Shown in pieces: positions 25,175 to 34,776 of a DNA stretch of 64,000 bases. How positions within the stretch are numbered: position 1 is the first letter of the stretch; the number at the start of each line of letters is the position of its first letter. The stretch lies in contig NW_023604295.1 of assembly GCF_014898055.3 (NCBI RefSeq), forward strand, positions 93,573,591 to 93,637,590. The letters run 5' to 3'. Source of the DNA: Talpa occidentalis. Taxonomy: Eukaryota; Chordata; Mammalia; Eulipotyphla; Talpidae. Below the pieces are notes generated by a model. It was not told the DNA's origin. It was given only the letters and a program-made list of their open reading frames with translations, and ran no database searches. The position numbers and the translations under genes were made by a program.

Positions 25175-25720
25175 TATGGATTCCCCAGCCCCCCTTGTTC
25201 AAAGGATGTAGTTTTGGTGCCCAAAGTTTCTGCTGGTGAAGGTAAAATGCAGAGTCAGTCAGGGGACCTCTCACCAAGACAAAAGTCTTGGTGTGAGGAT
25301 ATCTGCTGAAAACAGCAGGCAGACATTATGGCCAGATTAGCATAACCAGCTAGACCACCCTGACAGGAAGTTAAGTGTAAACAGGGACTAGAGACAGGAG
25401 TTTTGATCAGCAGCAACTATGGTGCCCCTCGGGGCAAGAGCCCCTATTCACTCCCCCTAGCTTGTGCCAGACTATTATGCATCCCCAATACACATCCCCT
25501 CCTCTCACATTCCTCCACATGGCTCCATGTACTTGCCCACCTTCCCTATATGTGACCCCCAAATAAATGTGAGATTGGCAAGAGGGAAAGCACTACATCT
25601 CCAGAGATGTGAGCGCCTCCAGGCTTTTCTCTCTCTCTCTCTCTCTCTCTCTCCTTGGACTTTGAGTTGTTTTTCCTCCATCCCGTGCCATTCCCAAAGT
25701 TGCTGCCCCATGAGGCAACA
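25175..25720 (+). mobile_element. Probable solo LTR of a second family
   Basis: A 546-bp block inside the L1 3'UTR, ending ...GGCAACA and flanked by the 6-bp duplication GTAAAC (25169-25174, 25721-25726). 6-bp TSDs fit class II ERVs. Its first bases are TATGG where TG would be expected, perhaps a mutation of TGTGG. It holds an AATAAA signal (25562) and a (TC)n run, as an R/U5 region might. The clean interruption of a known L1 3' end is the best evidence. Confidence 0.55.
25627..25654. repeat. (TC)n microsatellite
   Basis: About 13 CT units within the probable LTR, downstream of its polyadenylation signal. Confidence 0.9.
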
Positions 25721-26117
25721 GTAAACCAATGTTACCTCAATAAAAATAAATAAATAAGAAACTTTTGGAAGGTTGTAAATGGGGGACAAGAATGATTCAT
25801 TGACTTCCATACAGAGGATAGATTTTAGAAAATTAAAAGAAAAAGCCAGAGTAATTTGAACGTTATTAAGGCTTTCCAGGGGAATAATTTTATTAAAATA
25901 CAATATTATCAATAGCAATGAAGAAGTAAAGCCCAAAAGAGTTGTTGCAAATTTTGATGTATATTGGGGACTGAAACAGATCATTTCTGACCCTGTGTTA
26001 AGCAACCCTGTGTCCAGACATATGTTATTTTTCCCTGTCCAACAATTATGACAACAAGCATAAGGTAACTTAGTAAATTGAGAAAGTACTTGCTCCTCAA
26101 AGACAAGACTGTGGAAC

Positions 26118-26715
26118 TGTTATAGGGCAGGGAGAGGGGCATCTCAAACCCCGCAAACCTGCCTATTTTATAAAGGGTTCTGCCATCTGCCGCATTAACA
26201 CAGAACACGAGACTTTAATGGGAAGGAACTTTAATACAATTAAGAAACAATACAGGAAAGGCAAAGAACCTAGTTTCTAAATCAAGCACCCAAAGTTACC
26301 TGTCCCCTCGTGGGTAAAACTCCATCCAAATGGGATTGGCCCAGAGCAAGGCCCCAAAGCCTGCCACAAGTCCAAAGCATCTTCCAGTGGGGACCCACAG
26401 AAAAGGGTCAGAAACAGCCAGACAAGCCCGGAAGGAAAAGAACAAAATCAAAATCAAGATAAAAGCTGCCATTGTCACCTCCCCACGGGTCTCACCCACA
26501 TCTGTGTCACCTAGTCCACGACCAAAAGGCAAGAGCAGTTTCTTCACGTGTCTCTAGGCTCCATGCGCCTCCTCCAGGTCTCCTTCTGGCTCTCCATCCT
26601 GCTTCCTTCCTTACTCAGTTTCCTCTGCAGCTTCTCTCCCTGCTCAGCTCCACCCTCCCTTCGGTGAGGCAGGAAACCTGGAATCTCCCCCTTTCCTGGG
26701 GTCCACCCTGTTACA
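26118..26715 (-). mobile_element. Solo LTR, class I-like (copy 2, inverted)
   Basis: The minus strand reads TGTAACAGGG...CCCTATAACA, 598 bp, the same family as 24395-24978. Its own perfect 4-bp TSD is GAAC (26114-26117, 26716-26719), so it is an independent insertion, not a duplication of copy 1. With copy 1 it makes an inverted repeat with a 1.1-kb spacer. Confidence 0.75.
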
Positions 26716-27040
26716 GAACTAACTAAATAGCTTACTCAACTTGACTAACCACTTCAACACAATCGCCTTGACATAACCACCTTTCCAAAGTTATCGTCAT
26801 AAACTCTGTCTAATCTCAAGCAGTCTCTTGCCTTATAAGACCCATATTAAAAGTTATTCAGCCCAGGCCCTAAAGCCCTATAAATATCCTCCCTCGTGTC
26901 TCCTTCTGATACATTGCTAAGACTGTCAAGATTTTCTCTTTTACTACAAAGGTCTAATAAATTTAGCTCTATGTGATCAGCAGATTTTCCATGTTTTCTT
27001 TTGTGGATTTGATGGTGCAGAGTGTTGTTGGAAGAAAGGG
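26716..27040 (+). mobile_element. Possible LTR remnant
   Basis: A TATA-like CTATAAATATCC (26878-26889) precedes AATAAA (26956-26961) by about 75 bp, the spacing of an LTR U3-R region. The sequence to the left of the inserted LTR (25980-26117) may be its other part. I do not recognise the family. Confidence 0.35.
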
Positions 27041-28849
27041 AGAAAGAAATAAAGCAAGTCACCTGGAAGGCAAAAATCATGACTCTACTATTATAAAGTT
27101 TTTAGAATTTTACTATGGGATCTTGGGAGTATGAATTCTGGATTAAAATTCAAAATACTTATTCTATGTCAAACCCATTGGCTCAAATTTCTTGGTGCCA
27201 CAAACTCCTGTTTGGCTAAATAATGTGAAAATAAACTTAAACTTTGGCCTATTATCACCAAAAAAAGAAAAATATATTAAAATAATGAGTAACTAGAGGG
27301 GAAAATTGGACCTTATGATGCAAAGAAAATGTATTATTTTCTAATTGGTGTAGAATTTTAACTCACATCCAACTATCTATCCCTTTGAGGTACAAGACGA
27401 GATTTTCCGATTCTTTAGTAAGTGCCTTGAAACCATCAAATTATGTTTTACATGAATTTAGAGCCTATCAAAATAGGTGACAGAACTAGCATCTAGTTGT
27501 TGATTTTCTTTCAAATAGTAACAAATATATAATAATTGCTGAGCCAGCAGGACCTTAAAAATAGACTTTATCCTAAATTATACAGAATAATGATACCTAA
27601 AACATAGAGGACAAATATTGGCAGATAAATATACAAGGCTTTATTCAGATTATGCAAATGCAATTTTAAAATATTACTTTTCTCAAAAGAACTCATGCTT
27701 CTTATAAATACATTAAAGTTTTGCTGATTTTGAAGTACATAGAAGTCTTTGTTCAAAGAAGAGAAAATAGCTACACTTCTCTCCGGCTTGAATTTTTTTC
27801 AGCCAGTATTTCTCATCAGCTAATTGCCATTTCCTTATACAGCACATGCACCAGGTGCTACAACAAATCAGTATAAATCTTTTCAATGAAAACACAATAG
27901 TTACTCAGAAAAATGAGGGCACATAAACAGTGTGTTATGGTATACCATCTTGCAAGATCTAAATATAGTGCTGGGTCAACTCCTTTAGGTCACTAAATAG
28001 AACTGCTGGCAAATTCAGACAATTACTTTTTGTATTTTTCCCCTGAACATTTCCACCACCTGTCTTCATGTCTGACCTCTCCAGTCATTTCAAGCAGTGC
28101 ACAAAGGGAAGAAGGAAAAAAAAAAAAAAACCTGGCAAGTCCATATGCCAAACTAAATCATATCCAGGAGACCAAATGCCTTCTGAATCCAAGAAATGGT
28201 TATTTATAGACCTGTAATTAGTGATTAAAACCCTAGGGAGTATTTTGTTTTTCCTTTTAACCTTAAGCTCCTCTCTGCTTCTATGTATTCTCCTGCAGAA
28301 TGGGATGCTGCACAGCTCTGCCACTTATTAGGAAACAAGTTAGCAATTATTGTGGGAAATGTGCTCTTTACAATATACCCAGTTTGCCTTATGTTTTTAG
28401 TGACCACTTGTTCTTTAAAATAAGATCAAGACCTAATTGCCCCTGGTCAACCATCAGAAAACTCAGCAATGTTTCTTGATCTAGAAATTTGAAGGCATAT
28501 TAAAAATGAAAAGCAATTTTTAATTTGTGATATTTCTGATATATTTAAGCATAAAAGCTGACATCTAAGAAATGAGTGGCCAAGTAGAAAAAGCAAAATC
28601 GATATTCAGATTTAATGACTGAGGAGTAAGTAATGTTAAATTAAAGGCATAATTATCTATTATCAATTATTCTGAATATTTAATAAGACAAGGAATATAT
28701 ATATCGGCTTAATTAAACTTTGCCCAATATAAATAGACACTACACTTCTGGCATTGAAAAAGAGATATTAGAAAAAATTATTAAAGGCACCATGCAAAAA
28801 TTCCAAATAATGTATAGAAATAATCTATCCTCAAAGAGGGGGAGCATAA
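27041..28849. other. No recognisable feature
   Basis: AT-rich sequence with an A-run at 28117. Short chance ORFs only. Confidence 0.4.
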
Positions 28850-29425
28850 TGCACTACTCCTTAAGTGAGGCCTCCATATACTGTTTACTGTGCAAAGAGT
28901 ACAGGATGGAAAGGGGGTAGACAAGAAAACAACTTTATAGTTGACAAAGATATCACTCAAGATGACAATAGCACCCTTGATACAATGTAATGCCAATGGC
29001 ATTTCACCTCTAAATAGTACTACACAAACTGGTAACACTTGTCTAATCATGAGAAAAACAGAAAACAAATTCCACTAGAGGTGCACCTTAACAAATGCCT
29101 GACCAGTATTCTTCAGAACCATGAACGTCTTCAAAAATAATAAAGTCTGAGAATTTGCCACAGTGTAAGGAGACAAAAGACACAAACTAAATGTAATGTG
29201 GTTTCCTGGATGGACAACTAGAACAGGAAAATAACAGTAGGTAAAAACAGCTGAAATCTAAATAATTTTTAAGCTTTATTTAATAATATATTAATATTGG
29301 TTCATTAATAGTAATGAATATACTGTATTAAACAATACGCTAATAGTAGGGAAAACTGTGAGGTATGTGAGAACTCTCTAAACTACCTTCTTAACTTTTC
29401 TATCAATCTGAAATTGTTACAAAAG
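28850..29425 (+). mobile_element. Old L1 3'UTR (L1ME-like)
   Basis: Resembles the long 3'UTR of ancient L1 families in order: 'ctagaggtgcacc', 'aaggagacaaaagacacaaactaaatgtaatgtgg', 'gagaactctctaaactacctt...tctatcaatctgaaattgtt'. No coding capacity. Confidence 0.6.
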
Positions 29426-29659
29426 ATATTAATAAATAATGGTCATGGAAGTAGACCTGCACCTCAGCCTGGGCCACACAGGACCTTGATCTATGGCAGG
29501 AATCTTCAGCAACCCCCATAAGCACCCCTGACTCCAGGCCCAGTTACCAGCACCTTGGGAGCACAGTCTGGGACTGGCAGGTCCTGGCTCTTGACCATAG
29601 GCCCTCAGTAGCACTCAGGAAGTGCATCCCACTCAGCCCACAGCCACCAGTGCCTGAGA

Positions 29660-30945
29660 GCAATGAAACTCTCTGGACAAGGAAAGTCTCTCCAATAAAT
29701 GGTGTTTATTGGTAAAATTGCACTGCCACATGCAAAAGAATGAAACTAGATCACTACCTCACACCATACATGAAAGTCAGCTCAAAATGGATAAAGTTCT
29801 CAAATGTAGAACTTGCAACTATAAAGTACATAGATGAAAACATAGGCCAAACACTCCATCACATAAGCCTCAGAAACATCTTTGTGGACTCATCTGCAAC
29901 AGCAGGAAAAACAAAGGAGAATATAAATAACTGGGGTTCTATGAAAATAAAAATCTTCTGTACAGCAAAAGAGACAGCAACCAAAATGAAGAGACACCCT
30001 ACTGAATGGGAGAAAATGTCTGCACACCACACATCTGATAAGGGATGGTGTAGAAAAACTATAAAGAATTCATACAACTCAACCAAAGGAAAACAACCCA
30101 ATCAATAAATGGACTGAAGAGTGAAATATGCACTTCTCCAAAGATGGTCTGCAGATGCCAACAGACATTTGAAAAAATGCTCATCATCAGGGAAATGCAA
30201 ATCAAAAACACTATGAGAAACCACCTCACATCTGTGAGAATGACCCATATATTAAAAACAAAAACAAATAACAAGTGCTGTTAGGGGTATGAAGAGAAAA
30301 GAACACTATTACACTGTTTGTGGAAATGTAGACTGGTCCAGTCCCCATGGAAAGAAATGTGACGGTTCCTCAAGAGATGAAAAATGCATTTTCCATATGT
30401 CCCAGCAATTCTACTCTGAGGAATCTACCCAAAGAACACAAAAACACTAATTCAAAAGGGAAAATGCACTCCTGTGTTTATAGCAGCACTGTTTACAATA
30501 GCCAAGATATGGAAACATCCTAAATGCTCCAGAACAGATGAGTGGATCAAGAAGATGTGATACATATACATAATGGAAGACTACTCAATGATAAAAAAAA
30601 AAAAAACCCTCATGCCATATGTGGTGACATGGATGGACTTGGAAGGGATTATTCTAAGTGAAGTGAGCCAGAGGAGAAAGATAAATACCAGATGGTTTCA
30701 CTTATATGTGGAGTGAAGAAAGCAAACAAAGGATCAGAAAAGACAAACTGTAAGACTGACCCTTGAAAGCAAACCATCGTTCTGAAGCAGTCAGGTGGGG
30801 AGTGGGAGGAAGAAAGGAGAATACAGAACGGGGGGAAGTAGGAAGGAGAGCGGTGAGGACTGTGGGCACTTCGGTGGTTAGAAAACTATGGTGACTACAC
30901 CTGAGGGGAGAAATACTATATTGTGAAAAAATAAACAATGTTTAA
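29660..30945 (+). mobile_element. Diverged L1 3' part (ORF2 and 3'UTR)
   Basis: Starts near the ORF2 codons for 'NKW' ('caataaatggtg') and runs through 'tgaaactagatcactacctcacaccat', 'tttatagcagcactgtttacaatagccaa' and 'gtggatcaagaagatgtgatacatatac' to a G/A-rich 3'UTR with an A-rich end. Several frameshifts; only 29740-30108 stays open for 122 codons. Older than the 32-kb copy. The GC-richer 29445-29659 just upstream is unassigned. Confidence 0.85.
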
Positions 30946-31220
30946 AATAAGATGAAATTATGAAATGAAATGAAATAATGATAACAACAACAACAATAAT
31001 AATATATGTATGTGTATCTAGCATTCAGATCTGGCTTCTAGTACCAGTTTTCTTGGAGAAATGACTGATTCTTGGACTTGAGCAGGAAATAAAACACTCA
31101 CACAAAAGCACACACATTCACACATACATTCGCCACAACTACATGTCAAAAGTATACAGGAGCCAATTAATAGAGCTCCTTATGGCCAAACCTGAAAAAA
31201 CATTAATCATTCAACTTTTG

Positions 31221-31490
31221 GACCTCCCTGGTGGCACAAGCGTTAAGACGCAGTACTGTGAAGCTATCTGCAGCCAATGAAGCATGAGTTCGATTCCTGG
31301 CCAGGGAAGTGACCCACATGGTGCAGCAGACCTCTCCTGTCTCACCCTCTGCTCCCCTCAGCAGTATTTCAGTCAGTCCACCTGTTCTGCTCCCTACTGT
31401 GTCTCTGGTGAATCATCTCACTGCACCGCACCTCTGGCCTACACCCCAGCTCCTGTATGAATAAATAAATTAAATAAATCTTTTAAAAAA
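31221..31490 (+). mobile_element. tRNA-derived SINE
   Basis: Head 'gacctccctggtggcacaag', diverged B box 'gagttcgattcctgg', body and A-rich tail. Perfect 15-bp TSDs (ATCATTCAACTTTTG at 31206-31220 and 31491-31505). Confidence 0.93.
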
Positions 31491-31559
31491 ATCATTCAAC
31501 TTTTGTCACTCATACATGAAGAATACATGAGGGAGGAATCTTATATTAATTGCAGGCTA

Positions 31560-31770
31560 TTTATTAACCAGCTACTGTGTTAAATGTCGAGCACTCATGC
31601 CACATTTAAAGTCTGAGACCATTCTGTGAAGTAAATGTGATCATCTCAACTTTACAAATGAAGCTACAAATCGCCAAGGCAAATACGAGATCATATGGGT
31701 CTGCAGGACAAAACCAGTTTTGAATCCCAGAGTTTGCCAGCTCCCCAGCCCATACAATTTTTTCCCTATC
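31560..31770 (-). repeat. MIR SINE relic (antisense)
   Basis: The plus strand follows the reverse-complement MIR order: 'gagcactcatgccacattt', 'tttacaaatgaagctacaaa', 'tttgaatcccagagtttgcc'. Confidence 0.55.
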
Positions 31771-32272
31771 CAATATTGCTTGCAATTCAAATTCAATTAT
31801 CACATGGCCATGAAATTTAGTTTTAAAATTACCAAAAGTTTAAACTGATTAATGATTAAAACAGATTAGGAAAGGGAGCCTTATCTTATAATTTATTGTT
31901 ATTATTCCTTCTGTGATCATGATGGGCAAATTACAAACAAAAAATTTGCAAATCTGAGGAAATGATATTCTTCTTCCCAATCAAGTTATTCATAGCTACA
32001 CTGTTCTGGGGATTTTCATTTGCATGTCTGTAGTGACATCTAATACTTAGTGCACCGCTTAAAAGTAGTGATTCTGCTTCATTTCTGGTTACATAGCTTC
32101 CAGGAGAACCAGTTTTGTTACAAAATGATGAGTAAACAACTAATAAAATCTTGGTGTGATCTCATCGGAGAAAATAGCCCTCCATACCTTGCTGGTTTCT
32201 GCCCATCAAGCTGCCACCCTAGAAAGGCCAAGAAGGATCTAGCTACACAAAGAGTCACTGGAGAATAAATAG

Positions 32273-32287
32273 GCAACATGGCGGCGA
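32273..32287 (+). promoter_or_regulatory. YY1-like site at L1 start
   Basis: GCAACATGGCGGCGA contains AACATGGCGGC, matching the YY1 consensus AANATGGCGGC, about 7-20 nt from the element's first base. Human L1 has a YY1 site in the equivalent place that directs accurate transcription start. Confidence 0.65.
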
Positions 32288-32723
32288 GGAGACGCTGCGA
32301 GTAAGATCTCCCATTAAAAAAAGTTAATAGGGAGGAAAAGCAGCAGGTCCGAGTGAGAACTGGGACACGGAAGATAAACGGGTGACTCCAGCAAACTGCC
32401 CGAAGAAGAAAGTTGCCATAAAAGAGGACCAGAAGGGAGGAAAGCGCAGAACCCTGCTCCCCTCCCCCGCCCACAAAGTCGGCACTCTCCGACCAGCAGA
32501 GAGGAGGAAAAAAACACACTAAAACGACCAACAAGAACAAACGACACATCAAGCGGGACTGTGAGTGGAAAGGAACTATTTCAGCCACCACACCCCGTGA
32601 ACGGGAGCTGTGGAGAATCCTGCAGGATTCGCCGCGGAGGTGAGCTCCAGGCACCATTAAAGAGAGCCCTCCCCCCCCAGGAGACCAGCACCAGCACACA
32701 GCCCCGGGCCGCCCGGTAAGCTT

Positions 32724-32822
32724 GCGCGGAAAAGCAGCGCACGCTGGAAAAGCAAACGGGGATCTGGATCAGGATTGCGTGGAAAAGCAGTGCGGTTGAA
32801 AAGCAAATGCGGATCCGGATCG
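32724..32822 (+). repeat. Imperfect 50-bp tandem duplication in L1 5'UTR
   Basis: Two units share the order 'gaaaagcag...gaaaagcaaa...ggatc(t/c)ggatc'. They are GC-rich and CpG-containing, within the L1 promoter region. Confidence 0.65.
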
Positions 32823-33177
32823 CAGCTGCCCAGGTCCCCGAGCCTGCGACCGAGGCTTGCGGGGAGACGCGCGGAGGCCCTCACTGAGTGAAAAGGAACC
32901 AGGCGCCCAGGCACGGGAGCGGGATTCAAAAGGCGCCATTCCCGCGCCACTGAACTGGGCTACAGCCCACGTCCTGGAACTGAGGGCTTTGGAACTGAGA
33001 CCCAGGGCATGAAATTAGGGGCGTGGGTTCCCCACGATGGTGGGGCACAAGGCAGACACAGCACCCCAAAGCCGTTGAGGTTTACCCTACCATTCCCGCT
33101 CTGTTCCCTGTCCCACGGGGTGGAAAATCAGCTCCCCAAGGGCTCTAGGAGAGATCTCTGGCGCCACCTAGCAACTT

Positions 33178-33612
33178 GAAACCAGCAGAGGCTCCTGGAG
33201 GAGCCAGTGGCCAGTTGGGGAGTTAGCCCACGCCGGGCCCCTTCTGACCAGTAGTCTGAGCCCACAGGGGGAGCAAGCACCCATAGCCGGGGCAGACCAG
33301 GCGCGCAGAAGAGTGTGCCTGAGACCGGACGCGCAGGGAGTGTGTCCCACATCACCATTTTAGAACAGGGACATTTCTTCAGTAAAGACTACCTGCAGAA
33401 GTCTTCCTCAGGAGCCAGAGGTGAGCGGGGGAAGTTCGCCCACGCCAGACCCCCTCTGGCCTGCAGTCCAAGCCCAGAGGGGGAGCAGGAACCCACCACC
33501 CGGGCAGACCAGGCGCACCGGGGAGTGTGTCCCCACATCGGCATTTTAGAACAGGGACCTTTCTCCAGTAAAGTCTGCTTGAAACTGACATATGGCTCCT
33601 GGAGGAACCAGA
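33178..33612 (+). repeat. About 200-bp monomer-like tandem units before ORF1
   Basis: The landmark 'cctggaggagccag' recurs in variant form near 33192, 33406 and 33599. Each full unit goes on through 'cccacgccrgrcccc', 'gagggggagc', 'ccattttagaacagggac' and 'cagtaaagtctgc'. About two full units and a partial third end inside the start of ORF1. The same array lies at 51230-51650 in the second L1. Confidence 0.8.
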
Positions 33613-33636
33613 GGGGAGCAGAGAAGCTCACCCAAG

Positions 33637-34676
33637 ATGCCGGCCAGTCCCAACAACACAGTGTCCCAACGCATACAACAAATTAGAAAACAGACAGTAG
33701 GGAGTAGAAGAACCACACACAACCTAGCAACTCCCCAGGGAAAAAGCACACCACAAAAAGAAAACCACACCCCAGATTGCAACGACAGTAACTTGGAAGA
33801 ACTTCTGAGCCTTCCAGAAAGAGAATTTAAAATTGCTGTGATTAAAAAACTGACAGAAGTCATAAAGGAAAACAATGATAAGGGAAAAATAATCAACGAT
33901 CAGAAGAATGAAATTGAGTCCCTAAAGAGGGAAAACGATAGTCAGAAGAATGAAATTGAGTCCCTAAAGAGGGAAGTAAAAGAAATGCAGGAGATCAAAG
34001 AATTAATGGAAGAACTAAATAATTCTGGGAAAAGCAATGAAAGCAGAATAGATGAAATGGAAGAACGAATAAGTACTCTTGAAGACACAGAAATAAAAAG
34101 AACCAAAACAGAAAAGGAAAGAGAAGTACAAAGGAAAAGAACGAAGAAAGACTTTGGGAACAATATGACTCCATGAGGAAAGGAAATATAAGAGTTATAG
34201 GAATACCAGAAGGAGAGGAGAGAGATGCAGGAACAGAGAAAATATTCAAAGAGATAATTGAAGAGAACTTCCCAAATGTGAAGAAGGAGCTGAAAATTGA
34301 TATACAAGAAGCAAGAAGAACACCAAACTTCCACGACGAAAGGAAAAATACAGCAAGACACATAATAGTAAAGCTCCCAAGAATCCAGGACAAGGAAAAA
34401 ATAATGAAGCTGGCAAGAGGGAAGAAACAGATAACATTCAAAGGAAAGCCAATCAGGCTGACATCAGACTTCTCTGAAGAAACACTACGGGCAAGGAGAG
34501 AGTGGAGGGACATAGTCAACAGACTCCAAGAAGACAGATGCCAACCAAGAATACTCTATCCCACAAAGCTCTCCTTCCTCTTTGAAGAAAGAATATGGAC
34601 CTTCCCAGACAAACAGAAACTCCGGAATTTCATTACAACTAAACCCCCACTCCAAAAATACTACAAAGAATCCTAA
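33637..34676 (+). pseudogene. L1 ORF1 (ORF1p), frameshifted
   Basis: ORF1p is the L1 nucleic-acid chaperone, a trimeric coiled-coil protein that coats L1 RNA. Start chosen at ATG 33637 (MPASPNN), giving about 346 codons in all, near the usual 338; an in-frame upstream ATG (33592) lies in the last 5'UTR repeat unit. The N-terminal frame (to 34176) has a long heptad-like coiled coil with repeated 'QKNEIESLKRE'. The C-terminal frame (34173-34676) has the RRM and C-terminal domain signatures (IRVIGIPEG, HIIVKLPRI, KPIRLTSDFS). A one-base shift near 34131 separates them, and the two frames overlap as ATGA. A second one-base loss near 34655 alters the last residues. The second L1 shares the first shift. 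Confidence 0.92.
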
Positions 34677-34776
34677 AGCCAGAACCTCAGAGGGAGGAAT
34701 AACAATGAAAGAAGGCCAAAAAAAAAAAAAGTTATTAAAACAATAAATAAATAAAATCAAAGGAAAGACAAACACA

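Larger units (their letters stand above)
24320..25760 (+). mobile_element. L1 3' end split by two LTR insertions
   Basis: Three blocks form one L1 3' end. 24320-24394 ('taatttcactaatatgtagac') continues at 24983-25174 ('gagcagacataactagacc... acagtgtggtaaac') and at 25721-25760 ('gtaaaccaatgttacctcaataaaaataa'). The interruptions are exactly the two solo LTRs at 24395-24978 and 25175-25720. The last two blocks correspond to the uninterrupted 3' end at 13651-13760. Confidence 0.7.
32267..33636 (+). promoter_or_regulatory. L1 5'UTR / internal promoter region
   Basis: About 1.37 kb of GC- and CpG-rich sequence in an otherwise AT-rich window. By analogy with other mammalian L1s it should carry an internal Pol II promoter that starts at the element's first base. 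It contains two internal repeat zones: an imperfect 50-bp duplication at about 32724-32822 and about 200-bp tandem units at 33178-33612. Confidence 0.75.

Noticed and set aside
29445..29659. GC-rich stretch before the 29.7-kb L1 as an exon
   Set aside because: No open frame with plausible splice sites or recognised protein; left unassigned.
34120..34180. A programmed -1 ribosomal frameshift at the ORF1 split
   Set aside because: I see no convincing X-XXY-YYZ slippery heptamer followed by a stem or pseudoknot at the overlap. A shared one-base contraction or reinitiation fits better.
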